From: Abelmoschus esculentus
Lineage: Eukaryota > Streptophyta > Magnoliopsida > Malvales > Malvaceae
NCBI GenBank assembly: GCA_035048815.1
Contig: JAUCBN010000035.1
Span: 15,698,501-15,762,500, forward strand
Reading direction: 5' to 3'
Length of the DNA: 64,000 nt
Shown: piece by piece, positions 24,846-37,741 of the stretch
How positions within the stretch are numbered: position 1 is the stretch's first letter
Layout: the number at the start of each line of letters is the position of its first letter
Made by a program: the position numbers and the translations under genes
Notes under the pieces: generated by a model
What the model saw: only the letters and a program-made list of their open reading frames with translations
Database searches by the model: none
What the model was told of the DNA's origin: nothing

Positions 24846-26370
24846 CAATTTAAGCTGCTAGTGAAGAACAAAATGGTGGAGGCAATCTTATCAATTCATG
24901 AAACAAGACGAACTTAACGACGTCGTATAGCTATTCATTGATGAAAAACTGAAAATGGGCTCACTTGGTGGGCTTGTAATAATATAATAATCGGTTCTGA
25001 TGATTTTTTAAGAGATATTTTATACAAATTACACAAACATTTTTATTTAAATTATAAAATTTAATAGATGAGTTTAAAGTCTTGTATTTAAAGGTTTTAA
25101 TAGATGAATCTTAAATTTAAGATTATAATTAAAATTTAAGATTTATAAATTAAAATTTAAATTTTTAATATATTATTTTAAAAATTAAGTTGTAATTTTT
25201 AAACTTTAATTTTAACCCTTACACTTAAAACCTTAAAATAAGTCTACCGAGTTGAGTCAAAAAAATTTAAATTATTCGAGTTTGTAAATCTTATTTTATG
25301 ATTTAAATTTTAATTAATTTTTTCAAATCCAGTCAAGTTTTCGAATTTTTATATAAATTTAATTGTACATATATATACACACACACGTATCGGTACACAT
25401 ATTTTTATATGCATATATACTTTAGGACTGGACGATGCATATATTGATTGAAATTTTAACAACTTTCTATATATATATATATTATTTTCACGTGTAATAT
25501 ATATAATATCATATATAATTTTAAAAAATGACTCAAATAAGAAAATTGTGCAATTAATTACTAAAATTTTTTAATTATTAAAATTTTATCATAACTCAAA
25601 CTTTATTTAAAGTTTTTCGAATTGAATTTATAAAATTTTAAGTTGAATCAAAACAAATTGTTTTTCCCCTCAAATCAAATTAAATAATTTATTTTTTTAA
25701 TTCCTCGAATTTTATTCATTCCTACCGACAAACTCTATCTAAGATTCAATACGAATATGATAACAGCCCAATATGATGGCCAATACCAATTTTTTAATCT
25801 CATATCTGTGTTTATATATTCTTCTAATTTTAGGTAATCTAATTTAATGAAAGTCTGTGGATAATATTATCAATCGAGCTTCAATTAATAAATCAAAAGA
25901 ATGGAATTAAACTCTATATTTAAAATGTACAAAATAATATGTTTTTAAATGTATGAAAAAATTGCTTGGAATCAATAATAATCTTTTTATAGGTCAACGA
26001 ACATGAACAAAATTAAAATTTAGAGTTAAAAGATAAAATATAAATATTTAGATAATTGATAAAAGTAAAAAAAAAAATCGAGGTGGATAGGCGATCGTCT
26101 CTTCCCACTTTATGTGTCTTTGTCCCGGTCGACGAGAAAGATGGATCCGTAATCAAGATTGATAGTTGATTTAGTTTTTTTCCTTTTATATGAAAAAAAT
26201 ATCTATCTACCTTTGGAGAGATTATTAGGTAAACAATATTCATTATGTTATCTTATAGTTCAAACAATAGAACTGCTCATCTTTAAATTACCTAAAAAAC
26301 TACTCACCCTTAATTACATGTAGGAAAAAGATGATGATTAACTTTAAAAAATTAAGATGACGGTTCTGAT
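24846..26370. other. AT-rich intergenic DNA
   Basis: No gene is seen. 25040-25230 has telomere-like degenerate repeats. 25250-25730 contains 'gagttgagtcaaaa' and 'aactcaa.ctttatttaaagttttt' blocks that resemble the tandem 'ctcgactc' MITE family found at 48937-49745 and 59733-60352, so it is probably an old relative. Confidence 0.35.
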
Positions 26371-26905
26371 TAGAGATGGACAAGACCGGGTAACCAGTCA
26401 ACTTGAATAGAATTGATCCCGGTCTCGATAACCATCGGTTTTTGAAAATCAGAATCAGTTTCGGTCCCGGTCATATGGGTTCTAAATTTTAAGAACCGTC
26501 CCCGTTACTGGTGGGTACCAGTTCGAATACCAGGTACCCAGTCAATTAGTTTATTTTTTTAAAAATTGAGTAATTGGAGAAAAAATTCAACCACCAATAA
26601 TAATATTAAATAATAAAATTAGAATATTGTAAACTTGAAAAATTAAAGTTTTAAAACTAGTCATACTCATAATATTCATACATAAAGAAAAAGTTTGATA
26701 AGAAAAAATAAATAAATAAAAAACAAATACTGAATATTTGGTACTGATTTCGGTCCTACTGAGTATCATCGGATATCGGGTCCAAAAAATCAAAATCTAG
26801 TTCTGGTCCCGGTTATGATCGGGACTTAAATTTTGGATCCAGTCCCATCGAAACCAATACCAGATAAAAATCTACCGGGATCGGGTAATTTTTTTCTCAC
26901 CATTA
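26371..26905. mobile_element. Degenerate hAT-like MITE
   Basis: The left end TAGAGATGGACAAG and right end TTCTCACCATTA are imperfect inverted repeats. Interior 'ggtcccggtc', 'ggtgggtacca' and 'gatcgggacttaaattttgga' blocks pair in inverted orientation and are shared with 13500-13858. Flanking octamers (gttctgat / actttgat) are only partly alike, so the element is old. Confidence 0.4.
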
Positions 26906-28104
26906 ACTTTGATTGCTTGGGACTACGGGTGACGTGGTGAATATGTTTACCTAATAATTTTTCTTATCTTTGGGTCAGATTGGATCAAAATTTAAAAATA
27001 ATATTTGAATTGAATCAAAATTAAGTTTAAAATATTTATATTTAAATTAAATTCGAATAAATTAAAACTCGACTCTATTCAACTCAACTTGATTTGAATC
27101 CATTTTAACGAAAAATATGTGTCCATAATCAAGGTGATGGTTGGAGTTGAAAACTCCCATAAATTGTCTGACAAATCCAATTATCCAACCAATTAATTTG
27201 GTAGACCCAACAGTGTCCCTGTCCCATTAACTTCTCATATAGTTTGGTGTTTTAGAATAGTGTTTGACACCAATTGACAAAGGTTTTGAATGGTTTTTTT
27301 TCGTTGTAATGTTAACTCAGGTGGCTTTAGTACCATTGGTTGGATTGTTTTTATTTTATTTTGTTGGTTTGTTATTTTTATATGTTTCTGTTTAGTTTTT
27401 TTAGCATGTTTTCGTATGTCGTTTTGGTATATATTTTAATTATTTTATGGTACGTTAATGTTTACGGAGAAAATATTATAATATAATACATGTTTTTTGA
27501 ACAAGCTAATAGTGATTATAATAATATTTGTTTTAGAATATAATCTCGATCATTTAATATTGATCGTTCAATCATTCTACTGACATTGTTGGTGCTCGAT
27601 TAGATAATGATCTAAAAAAAATCTAGATATAGCTAAAATTGATGATAAAATATTGCGCAAGATTATTTAAGTCTTTTGATAGAAAATGTATTTTATTTTC
27701 TGTTATCTTCGGAGATAATTATTTTATCTGAATTCTTTACGGTGAGTACACTAAAATTTAAGTCATGATACTGAATTTTATAAATATTGATGAAGATGTT
27801 ATGAAAAATGGTATTTTTTATTTAGGATTTCATGCACGTTGAGATTCTTATTATTTATTGTTTTTTTTCGAGACGAAACTATATGGTGTGGGGAGAGGCA
27901 ATCGTTTTCACTTCTGAAGAATTTTTTTCATTTTTGTCCTTCTATTTAATTTTTTTAATATGAATTTGTCTCCCTATTTTAAACATTTATGTTTTCCCCC
28001 CAAACCCTAAATCATGGTTTTGTCTCTGCTCTTTCTGATCTTTTTCAATAAAATCAATATTTTGTTCAAAACAACTTTATTATAACAATTTGATATCGCT
28101 TAAA

Positions 28105-28215
28105 CAATTTTTGAAATGTTGTATATGTAGAAAATCTTCACTGGGAGACTCACCCACTAAAATCAGACGTGTGAGACGTCAAGATCAATCAGAGCGAAGC
28201 CCTAAAAACCAAAAT
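28105..28215 (+). mobile_element. SINE fragment (3' half)
   Basis: Contains the shared block 'gtagaaaatcttcactgggagactcacccactaaaatcagacgtgtgaga' type sequence seen in the fuller SINE at 51950-52183. The tRNA-like head is missing. The stretch 26906-28100 has no supportable gene; 27500-27610 is a diverged dispersed repeat also present at 2680-2835. Confidence 0.5.
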
Positions 28216-28461
28216 GACAAATTTAAATCTTGAAATTTGTCTTTAAAATATAATATATTTTATTTAATAAAAAAGCATAGCTTTTTTACTATGGTCCTCT
28301 TATATTTTTTTTAAAAATAATTTATTTTTGAATTTATCTCCTCACTTTTAAATATTTATGTTTGTCCCTTAACTTTAAATTTTAACCCGTCCCTAACTGT
28401 AAAAACATTTTTTTACCAAAACATTACAAAGACTTTCTAAATTAAGTTTTTGTCATTACTT

Positions 28462-29176
28462 TTTTTTTTGACAAATGCTACTAAATTTTATTAAATCCAT
28501 AAAAAAATTATAATTACATCGTCTTCAAGAAGTGAAAAAATTGGATTAAACAATCCAACCATTTTACAACCCCAAAAATAGAGAAATTAAAATTCTTATA
28601 GAATTAAGCATACAAATAAAATTTAGAAGCTTCTTGAATCTCCTTGTCTCTGTCCAAACGAGACGCATAAAGAAGGAAGGAGTTGTAGACGATCCAAACT
28701 GTCATGTAAAAGCATCGCTACCCAAGACTGATTTCATCGGCAAACAACAATCAACCGGAGTGGGGATATAACTTTTCGAAAGATCACCAACAAAAATATA
28801 AATCAGAAACTAGCGCCGATTGAATCAAACCACAAGAGCAGATAAATCAAACCACCGACAAACAACAATCGATCGCTAGGGTATGCTGTAACGTGCCACA
28901 AGAGCAGATGAATCAAACCACAAAACGAAAATATATCACAAAGACAGAAGAAAACGTGTCACAAGGACAGAAAACGTGCTATAAAAACAGAGTTTTTTAT
29001 TAAAAATTAAAAATAAAAGTAATAAATTTATAGATCTGGTGGTCGACAACCAATATTAGGATTGATTGTCGACCACCGATCAAAGGGAAAGATCAAAGTG
29101 AAAAACGATTAAGAATAAAAGAATTTTAGAGAAAAGAGAGAGCAGATAAGGCTTCTTAAAGAGTTAAATCTTTTAT
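28462..29176 (-). mobile_element. Poly(A) retroelement with 17-bp target duplication
   Basis: The insert is flanked by a perfect 17-bp direct repeat AGTTTTTGTCATTACTT at 28445-28461 and 29177-29193. On the minus strand it ends with AATAAA about 20 bases before a poly(A) run, next to the duplication. That is the signature of target-primed retrotransposition: a 5'-truncated LINE, its nonautonomous relative, or a processed transcript. It contains a repeated 'tttgattcatctgctcttgtgg' block and no long frame. The fossil at 1868-2105 shares its 3' part. Confidence 0.75.
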
Positions 29177-29193
29177 AGTTTTTGTCATTACTT

Positions 29194-30964
29194 GAACTTA
29201 TTGAATGATTTAAAAGTGGTCTAGGATGATTTATTTTCTTCGATGATTCGAATTTAAATAACGGTATTTATAAGAATAAGACGAGATCAAAATAGTTCAT
29301 AATTGTTAATAAAAAAGTTTTTATCATTGATTAAGATATAAAAATTAATTATGAGATTTTTTTCTTTTAAAGAAAATACAAGCAAAAAGAACTAAAAAAA
29401 TTTAAAAATCTCCAAACAGATACATTAAATATTACTCAGATACTTGAAAATAAAAACATCTTAATAAATTATATCATGCTTATCGAATAATTTTTTTATT
29501 TTTTACATTGTGCATTAATTATTAAAAAAATCAAATTTAAAGCTTGCTATGACTTTTTTGTACAATAGGTTAGTTTGGTAAATATGTATGGTTAAAGGAG
29601 GTGTATATTCATTATATTATTTTAGAATAATTTAATATTAACTTTTTAGAAAAATCAGAAATATTGAAAGAACTTAGAAAAATCATAGGAATTCAATTAT
29701 TAAATATAATGATAAAAATGTTATTTTTCAATTATAATTGATAAAATTTATTATCATTTTAATTTTTGTAAAGTAGGGGGATGACATTCATAATTAAATA
29801 TTTAATTATTATAAAAATTATTAAATAAAATTATGATGTTAAAGGTTAGTTTAACGTTATTTTTGAAAATTATATTTTTTTTCAAGATTAAGGGTATATT
29901 TTTTATTTTAAAAAGGTGTTTTTTTGAGAAAACAGAATATTTATTTTAGATATTAAATTAAATAAAATATTTATTTAAATGATGAATTTATGCAAAATTT
30001 TATTTAAATTAATCGATCAAAAATTAAAAATTAATAGTTAAATAAAAAATACTTTTAATTCTAAAGATATGTTTAAAAATAGTGGTTAATAATTATTGTT
30101 TAATCGTTATAACAATATTTAGACATAAAATAAAATTTGTGATTAAAATTTCTCAATTATTTATCAAAGAGATAATTTTATTATTTTTAATAGAATTAAA
30201 AAATCTATAAAAAATTAATAAGTTACAAGTTAACGTATAATCAAACCGTAAAATATCATTTAAAAATTTAATGATTAACTTTTTTTTAATAATTAAATTA
30301 CGGTTTAATCATTGTTATAATAATTAATTTAACTTTTATATTAAATGATACAATTAACATACCGTAATGTAATATTTAATTGTTTAAAAAATTAACGGTT
30401 AATTATTTTTTCTAGCCAAGGAAAAGAAAAAAATGAACTTTTGACAAGGAAATATAGGCCACCAGCATTGGTTGAAGAAGCCAAAGACTTGAAAATATGG
30501 TGAAGAATGTTAAGATAAATCATTATAGAAGATAGGGGATGTATAATCGGTTAATTCGATCGTAGTTGAGCTGAATTAGTTATAACATAGTTAATTGAAT
30601 TTTTTTAAATTTTAATCGTTATCTGAATTAAAAATTGAACCAAATTAACCAAACCAAAATTATTTTGATTAATTCGGACGATTTTCGAATTAATTGAAAT
30701 TTGTTAAAAATTTTGGGTAAATTATAAAATAAGTCACTAAATTGTGCTAAAATAATTTTTTAGTCATTAAACTTTCATTTTCTGCTTATTTGATAAAAGT
30801 TTAATGATCATTTTATAATATATCAAAATATTTAATGATTATTTTATTATTTTTAAAAGTTTAGTTACAAAAATAAATATCTATAATAATTTTGGTTAAT
30901 TCGGCTAGTTAATCATATTCCAACTGAATTAATCGATAACCTAATTTCCTTCTAAAAAATTAAC
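29194..30964. other. Very AT-rich intergenic DNA
   Basis: No frame, RNA or element with clear borders is seen. 30540-30960 has repeated 'aattaaccgaattaa' style sequence, the remnant of an unclassified repeat into which the large LTR element at 30970 inserted; the same style continues after 42782. Confidence 0.4.
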
Positions 30965-30969
30965 CGTTA

Positions 30970-32134
30970 TGTTGGGCTTGGATGTGCTCGATGAATAAGC
31001 GATTAAATTCTTGCCAAATGGTGGAGAAGTGGAAATTTGGGTGTTTGTTGTAGAAACAAAAGATAGATAATAAAAATACAAGAATTTAGAGTGGTTCGGA
31101 CTTCTAACCCAAGTCCTACATCCACTACCTTAGCTTTCCACTAAGGATTTCCCAAATTCACTAAGAATCTCTTCCTTTTGATGGCAAAGGGCTAACTTTA
31201 CAAACCTTGATTCAAACTCGAATCAAGCATCCAAAGTTTATCACTCAAACTTTGGGAATCCTCTCAACAAAGAGATAAACTTAAGAAAACTTGTTTAATC
31301 CTTCTAACAAGGCTAATGTTTGCAATCTAAACTCTCACCCAATCCTAATACACTTGAGCATACATAAACAATTTAGCTCACAAGTGCTTTTGTCTACCCA
31401 AAGATGAGAATTATGCTCTAAGACAAATCTTTGATCATAATGTTGTTACCATTGAAGCATTAGTCTTCTCTTGATGCTTGAGACTTCCTTTTATCATCCC
31501 AAATGAGCTTTTAGCCGTTGGTGACCGTTGGGATTGATTTGGAGCCGTTTGGAGCAGATTTCAAGGCATATTTTTGTTTCCGGTATAGGAGGTATCGATA
31601 CCCCTGACACTGGTATCGAAACACCTGCTTTGGGAAATAGCCGTTGAACCTGCATTTAAGAACATGTATTGATACCGCTCCTAACCGTTAGGGGGTTTAT
31701 AAAATCGTTTATGACCGTTGAGGGTGTATAAAAACTGGTATCGAAACCAAACATCACAGTGGTGAAAGAGTATCAAAACGGGTATCGATACCACTGTGAT
31801 TTTGCCTTTTGAAATCATGGCGATATAGAAACTGGTATCGATACCTGTATAGAAACTTGTATCGATACCAGTATGAAAACTTATATCGATACTGGTATCT
31901 AAACGCTTGGGTTAAAATCACTTCTTTGGCTTCTTTAAATCTTTTAAAACACATTTAAAAACTCTCAAAAACTTCTTAAATATATTTTCAAGTTGTTTGT
32001 ACATAAGAAACATTTTTTAAGTCTTTTTAAATTAGTCCAAAACTATTTTTCAATTATTATATCAAAACAAATCAAATTATTTAAAATTTCCTCTTATCCA
32101 TTTGAAAGTCTTTGAAAAACAATTTTTTACAACA
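30970..32134 (-). repeat. LTR A (3' LTR of the copia-type element)
   Basis: 1165 bp. On the minus strand it begins TGTTGTAAAAAA and ends CCCAACA, the TG..CA rule. It holds several copies of the 12-bp palindrome GGTATCGATACC and variants between about 31585 and 31900. It matches LTR B and, less closely, LTR C over most of their lengths. Confidence 0.85.
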
Positions 32135-32150
32135 TTTTTCCCCTTTTTGT
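32135..32150 (-). other. Polypurine tract of the copia-type element
   Basis: On the minus strand, AACAAAAAGGGGAAAAA lies directly before the TGTTG start of LTR A, the position where plus-strand DNA synthesis is primed. Confidence 0.7.
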
Positions 32151-32498
32151 TATATCAAAAATGGTTCAAAACAAGTTTGAAAATCCTTAAAGCTCATAAC
32201 ATAGGAGAGTTTTAAAATATCAATTGTTTTAAAATCAAATATCAAAACTTAGTTTATGAAAACAAAAGACTCCCCCTTACTCAAGACATCATTAAGTGTT
32301 AGTCCAAAAAATATGATAATTCTAGTTAAAATAAGAAAAAAATAAAAAAATATAAATTCAACTAGAAATTTTACCACACTTGAATCAAAGATAGGGTGTG
32401 AAGCCTTACTCCTTCAAGTGTCCCACTTGTGTGTATGGAGCTCCCCCTTAATCTTGCACTTTGATGCTTATACCTCCATCACACCTAAAATAAAACAA

Positions 32499-34056
32499 TC
32501 AAGACACTTTTGGTATCCAAATTGCTTTGGATCCTTTAGCACTAGAAGCACATAATTTAGTCCCCTTAAGAATCCATTTTTCAATTTCATTCCGTTTAGT
32601 TGAAGTGATTAATCCTTTTGGGACCCAAACACTTCTAAAACATTTTCCATTTTCAAATCTAGGGGTACTAGATTGTTTTAAATAAAAGTTTGATTTCATA
32701 AATTATTTTTCATTTCAAGTTCTTTGAAAATCAAATTTTTTCCTTCTTAAGATCATCTAAAGCAATTTGATGATCTTTTTCTATCTTTTCAAGCAAATTT
32801 TGTAAATCAAAAACTTTAAGCTCAAAATCCTTCATATTTGCTTCAAATTCCAAATTGGTTTTCATAAGCAAATCATTTTCAATTTTCAATTTTGAAATCA
32901 ATTTATTTTTCTTTGAAAATGAGATTTTGAAATCAAAACCAATTTATCATAAGTTTCTTGCAACTCATCAAATGTATAAAAATTTAAAGTTTGAGAGTTA
33001 GAAGCTACCTTCCCCTCATTGAGGGACATCAAGCATAGACGGGCTTCTTCATTTTCGGTGGAGTCCTCATCACTCCAAGTAGTCATGTATGCTTGCTTCT
33101 TTGAAGATGATCCCTTCATGACAGACTTGTGGGAATCTTTCATCTTCTTTCTTGATTCGTGCTTTGAGGATTTCTTACTTTTGTTCCTTACGAATCGATC
33201 AAAGTCAATGAAGAGTTGAGCAAGCTCTTCATCTTCTTCACCATCCTCCTCAGTTGAATCTTCAAAGTGGATGCACTTGGAGAATTTTAGAGCAATGGTG
33301 TTGACATTTACACCAAACTCTTGGACCTTATTCTTCCTCATCGATCTAATATCTTCTTTCTTCTTCCCCTCTTGTCTTCCTTTCATCATGATTTGATGTG
33401 TGAGGAGGGACCCTATGAGTTCATCAAGCTTTAGTGTCTTTAGATTCTTGGCTTCGATGATGGAGGTTCCTTTCTGAGTCTCATGACTCGGGAAGGGAAT
33501 AGATGAGCTTACGAACAAGCTTCTCCTCCGGAATAATCTCTCCATAGCCTTTAAATCCATTGGCGATGGTAGAGAATCGATCTAACATCTTTGCAATGTC
33601 CTATTCTGGATTCATCTTGAAGTTCTCATACTCTTGATTGAGGAGTCCAACCTTGGTCTCCTTTACTTCGTTTGTACCCTCGTATGTGACTTCTAGCTTG
33701 TTCCAAACTTCCTTGGCACTCTCACAAGAAGATATCTTCTCATAGATGCTTGGATGGAATGCACAAATAAGAATGTGCAAACCCTTGTGATTAAGCACCA
33801 TCTTCTTGCGATCTTCCACGCTCAATTCTGCCTTTGTTCCTTATGGCACAAACGATTCATCTTCCACTATATCCCAAAGCTTGTAGTCTCTTGAATTGAT
33901 AAAATACTTCATCCTTATCTTTCATTGGGAGTAGTTGGACCCATCAAAGAATTGTGGCTTGTTAATGGATTGAGCCATGGAATATCGGTTGATCGGTAAT
34001 TGGTCGAGCTCATCGGATCTTCTCAATAGGATGTTAATCCTCCTCGATTGAGCCTC
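32499..34056 (-). pseudogene. Copia-type gag remnant (pol absent)
   Basis: On the minus strand the remnant starts near 33978 with MAQSINKPQFFDGSNYSQW, the usual start of UBN2-type copia gag. It continues in several broken frames: 33825-33601 (Glu/Lys-rich, with AKEVWNKLEVTYEGT), 33560-32898, and 32699-32499 (ending in a KAIWIPK piece that normally lies just before protease/pol). I see no CCHC zinc knuckle, protease, integrase or RT; the sequence passes straight to the polypurine tract. This fits a nonautonomous 'LTR-gag-LTR' element that depends on another element's enzymes. Confidence 0.75.
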
Positions 34057-34068
34057 GCTCTGATACCA
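34057..34068 (-). other. Primer binding site for initiator tRNA-Met
   Basis: The minus strand reads TGGTATCAGAGC two bases inside LTR B, the complement of the 3' end of plant initiator tRNA-Met. It fixes the element's orientation (minus) and makes LTR B the functional 5' LTR. Confidence 0.9.
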
Positions 34069-34070
34069 AT

Positions 34071-34714
34071 TGTTGGGCTTGGAGGTGATCGACGAATAAC
34101 CAATTAAATTCTTTCCAAGTGGTGGAGAAGTGATAATTTGGTTGTTTGTTGTGGAAACAAAAGATAGACAATAAAAACACAAGGATTTAGAGTGGTTCGG
34201 ACTTCTAACCCAAGTCCTACATCCACTACCTTAGCTTCCCACTAAAGTTTTTCCAAATTCACTTAGAATCTCTTCCTTTTGAGGGAAAAGGGCTAACCTT
34301 ACAAACCTTGATTCAAACGCGAATGAAGTATCCAAAGTTCATAACCCAAACTTTGAGAATCCTCTCAAGAAAGAGATAAACTTAAGCAAACTTGTTTAAT
34401 CCTTCTAACAGGGCTAATGTTTGCAATCTAAACTCTCACTCAATCCTAATACACTTGAGCATACATAAACAATTTAGCTCACAAGTGTTTTTGTCTACCT
34501 AAAGATGAGAATTATGCTCTAAGACAAATCTTTGATCATAATGTTGTTACCATTAAATCGTTAGTCTTCTCTTGATACTTGAGGCTTCCTTTTGTCATCC
34601 CAAATGAGCTTTTAGCCATTGGTGACCGTTGGGATTGATTTTGAGCCGTTTGGAGCTGATTTCAAGGCATATTTCTCTTTCTGGTACAAGAGGTATCAAT
34701 ACCCCTAACACTGG
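34071..34714 (-). repeat. LTR B, part 1 (5' LTR of the copia-type element)
   Basis: Matches LTR A from its CCCAACA end up to the ACACTGG site, where the Athila-like element is inserted. The remainder resumes at 41188. Confidence 0.85.
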
Positions 34715-35613
34715 TGTTAAGTGTTATAATTTACTGTTTTTAGTTTCCTTTTTACTCATGGTTATTGCTTTATTTAAGCATTTAATTAGTTATAATTTCA
34801 TATTTTCAAGCATATTCATTAATTGTCACCTTATATCCTTGTTTGGTTATTTTTGGTTAATTTCGGTAGAAAAGATGCTGTTGTGGTTTATTTCTTTATT
34901 TGCAGAAGGAAATCCTTAATAAAGAGCTATCTATGGAAAGAAGATATGGAAGATGAATTCAATTGAACAAATAAGGAAACATGAGATTTGAATAATATTT
35001 AATTTGGAGATATTTTGTTATAATTATTTCCAAGTTTATATTACTGCATCATCAAGATTTATCATCATCTCCATATAAGGAGTTGGCCAACCACCATAAG
35101 ACAGAGAGAGCTGGATCGTGAGATTGAAGGGGAAGTAAGTGACAGTTGTTTTTCTTTGTCTCTTTTATTATTTTGAGTGTTGGGAGAAATATTATTTGGA
35201 AACTATTGCCCAGCCATGAACTAATTTTAATTGACTTGTGTTATTTCTATGTTATGAATACTTAGTTTGATTTTATTTAGTGTTTGGTGTGTTCTAAATT
35301 GAGGTTTATCTACTCTTGACAATTAAATTTGTTTGTGAGAGAATCGGTAGAGGAATCGATAAACGATTTATTTATCCAGATCCGGGAGGATTGGATTCAC
35401 GAAACAAGTAGGTATGGTTCGATCCAAGTGCGAAAGAACTAATCCAGTTTAGGGATAAGTGCAGATTTCAACGGCTAAAAAAAGCTACGATTTGCCGAAC
35501 CTCAAGGATAGTTTCTCAACATTGCCCAGGCAATTCCCTCGTCGGCATTGCCCAAACAATCTACGAACTGACAATTCGGAGAAATACCATAAGCAATCGA
35601 TTGAGCCCAATTA
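34715..35613 (+). repeat. Truncated 5' LTR of the Athila-like element
   Basis: The first ~899 bp match the 3' LTR (39995 onward) closely. Identity stops at 'gagcccaatt', where sequence jumps into RNase H coding DNA. About 300 bp of LTR and everything up to RNase H are lost in one deletion. Confidence 0.85.
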
Positions 35614-37224
35614 AATTACACAACCACAGAAAAAGAATTACTAGCAGTAGTGTTTGCATTTGATAAATTTCATTCATATTTAATTGGTACTAAGGTAATT
35701 GTCCATATTGATCATTCGGCAATTAAATATTTGATTGCTAAGAAAGATGCCAAACCTCGTCTAATTCGTTGGATTTTGCTTTTGCGAGAATTTGACGTTG
35801 AGATTAAGGATAAGAAAGGAACGAAAAATTAGATGGCCGATCATTTATCAAGGTTGGAATAAGGAAACGGCGAAGATAATCCATGGGAGATTGATGATGC
35901 ATTTTCGGATGAAAAATTAATGATTGCCTCGGTAACACCATTGTATACCGATTTTGTGAATTTTTTAGTTAGCGGTGTTATATCTTATGATCTTTCTTAT
36001 CATGGAAAGAAGCAGTTCCTACATAATGTTAAGCATTATTATTGGGACGAGCCTCTTTTGTTTAAGCAATATGCAGATCAGGTTATTCGAAGATGTGTTC
36101 CAGAGGAAGAACAACAAAATATGCTTCGGCAATGTCATTTTTCGTCCTATGGAGGACATTTTGATGGAACACGAACAACTACTAAAGTGTTACAATCTGG
36201 ATTGTATTGTCCCACACTTTATAAAACTGTCCATGAATTTTACACACAATGTGATCATTGTCAAAGGACGGGAAATATTACCAAAAGACATGAGATGCCA
36301 CTTCAAAATATCCTAGAAGTCGAACTATTCGACGTGTGGGGTATAGATTTCATGGGACCTTTCTCATCATCTTTTGGTAATGTTTATATTTTACTTGCTG
36401 TAGATTATGTTTCTAAATGGGTTGAAGCTGCAGCTTGTCAAAAAGACGATGCCAAGACTGTTCAAAAATTTCTTCACAAGAATATTTTCATACGGTTTGG
36501 AATGACAAGGGCAATAATTAGTGATGGTGGTAAGCATTTTGATAATAAATTAATTGCCAAAATGTTGCAGAACCTTGGAGTAACACACCGAATTGTCACG
36601 ACATATCATCCCCAAACCAACGGGCAAGCAGAAATTTCTAACCGAGAATTAAAGAGCATCCTTGAGAAAGTGGTAAATCCTTCTAGGAAGGATTGGTCGC
36701 TTAGAATTGATGATGCACTTTAGGCATATCACACAACATTTAAGACTCCTTTGGGCATGTCACCTTATCGACTCGTCTATGGAAAATCATGTCATCTTCC
36801 GGTTGAAATTGAGCATAAGGCATATTGGGCCATTAGAACAATGAATATGAATTGGGAGAGTGCTGGTCAAAAACGGTTGCTGGACCTTAATGAAATTGAG
36901 GAATTTCGTGCCATAGCATATGACAATGCAGAAATTTACAAGGAGAAAACTAAATGTTGGCACGACAAGAAATTGATGTCGCGGAATTTTATGCCTAGGC
37001 AACTAGTTCTTCTTTTTAATTCACAATTGAAGTTTTTTCCAGGAAAACTTAAGTCCAGATGGTCCAGACCATTTGAAGTTGTTAAGACGTTTTCACATGG
37101 TGCAGTGATAATCAAGTCCACAATTGATGGTAGGGAGTTTAAAGTCAATGGGAAAAGATTGAAGCACTACACCAATGCCAATGTTGAAGAGGAAAAAGAA
37201 GAGGTTACTTTAGAAGAAGCATAA
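35614..37224 (+). pseudogene. RNase H-integrase end of gypsy pol
   Basis: Frame-continuous with in-frame stops near 35830, 35860 and 36721. The RNase H part includes TTTEKELLAVVFAFDKF and IDHSAIKYL. The integrase has an HHCC-type zinc finger (about 36135-36270, ending CDHCQRTGN), then a core with VWGIDFMGPF, a catalytic Asp in AIISDGG and a Glu in the QTNGQAE region. A C-terminal chromatin-side domain includes SRWSRPFEV. The sequence style is that of the Athila/Tat branch. The stops make it nonfunctional. Confidence 0.85.
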
Positions 37225-37741
37225 TTATGCTTTTCTTTAGTAATTTTTAATTTTATTGCATTTTATTTGAACATTTTTATTTTTGGTATTTTTATAATTT
37301 AGTTTTTATTTATTTCTCTTTATGAATAATTATTCTCTCATTATTTAAATAATTCTTATTTTGATCTTTTTGAATTTTAGGAAGATATTGATCATGGAAG
37401 ATTTGGAAATATTTAAAGGGGGTTAAATTTGAAGAAATTGTTGTATTTGAATCAAAAAGTCTTCCCCAAACCTTCCCAAGTCATTTCTACCGAAATCTTC
37501 TTCTTTCCCTTTTCAAACCTAAAACAAAGATTTTCCCTCTTCCCATCGTTGACCTTGTCGCCACTCACACCCAATCACCACCCTTTCCATCATTATTCTC
37601 CTTTCTTGATTTCATACACAATCCATACAAACTCTTTCCTTTCCCATCAACCCATAAACACAAGCAAGCCTTTTTCTTCATCTTTCTATTTTCTTTCATA
37701 CTTCCAAGTTCTATTTTCCTAAAAATCTCAAACTTCTCTAC

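Noticed and set aside
31754..31954. Frame rich in Tyr/Arg repeats (YRYRYKF).
   Set aside because: It is the translation of the GGTATCGATACC-type repeats in the LTR; the same happens at 42346-42561 and 46845-47144.
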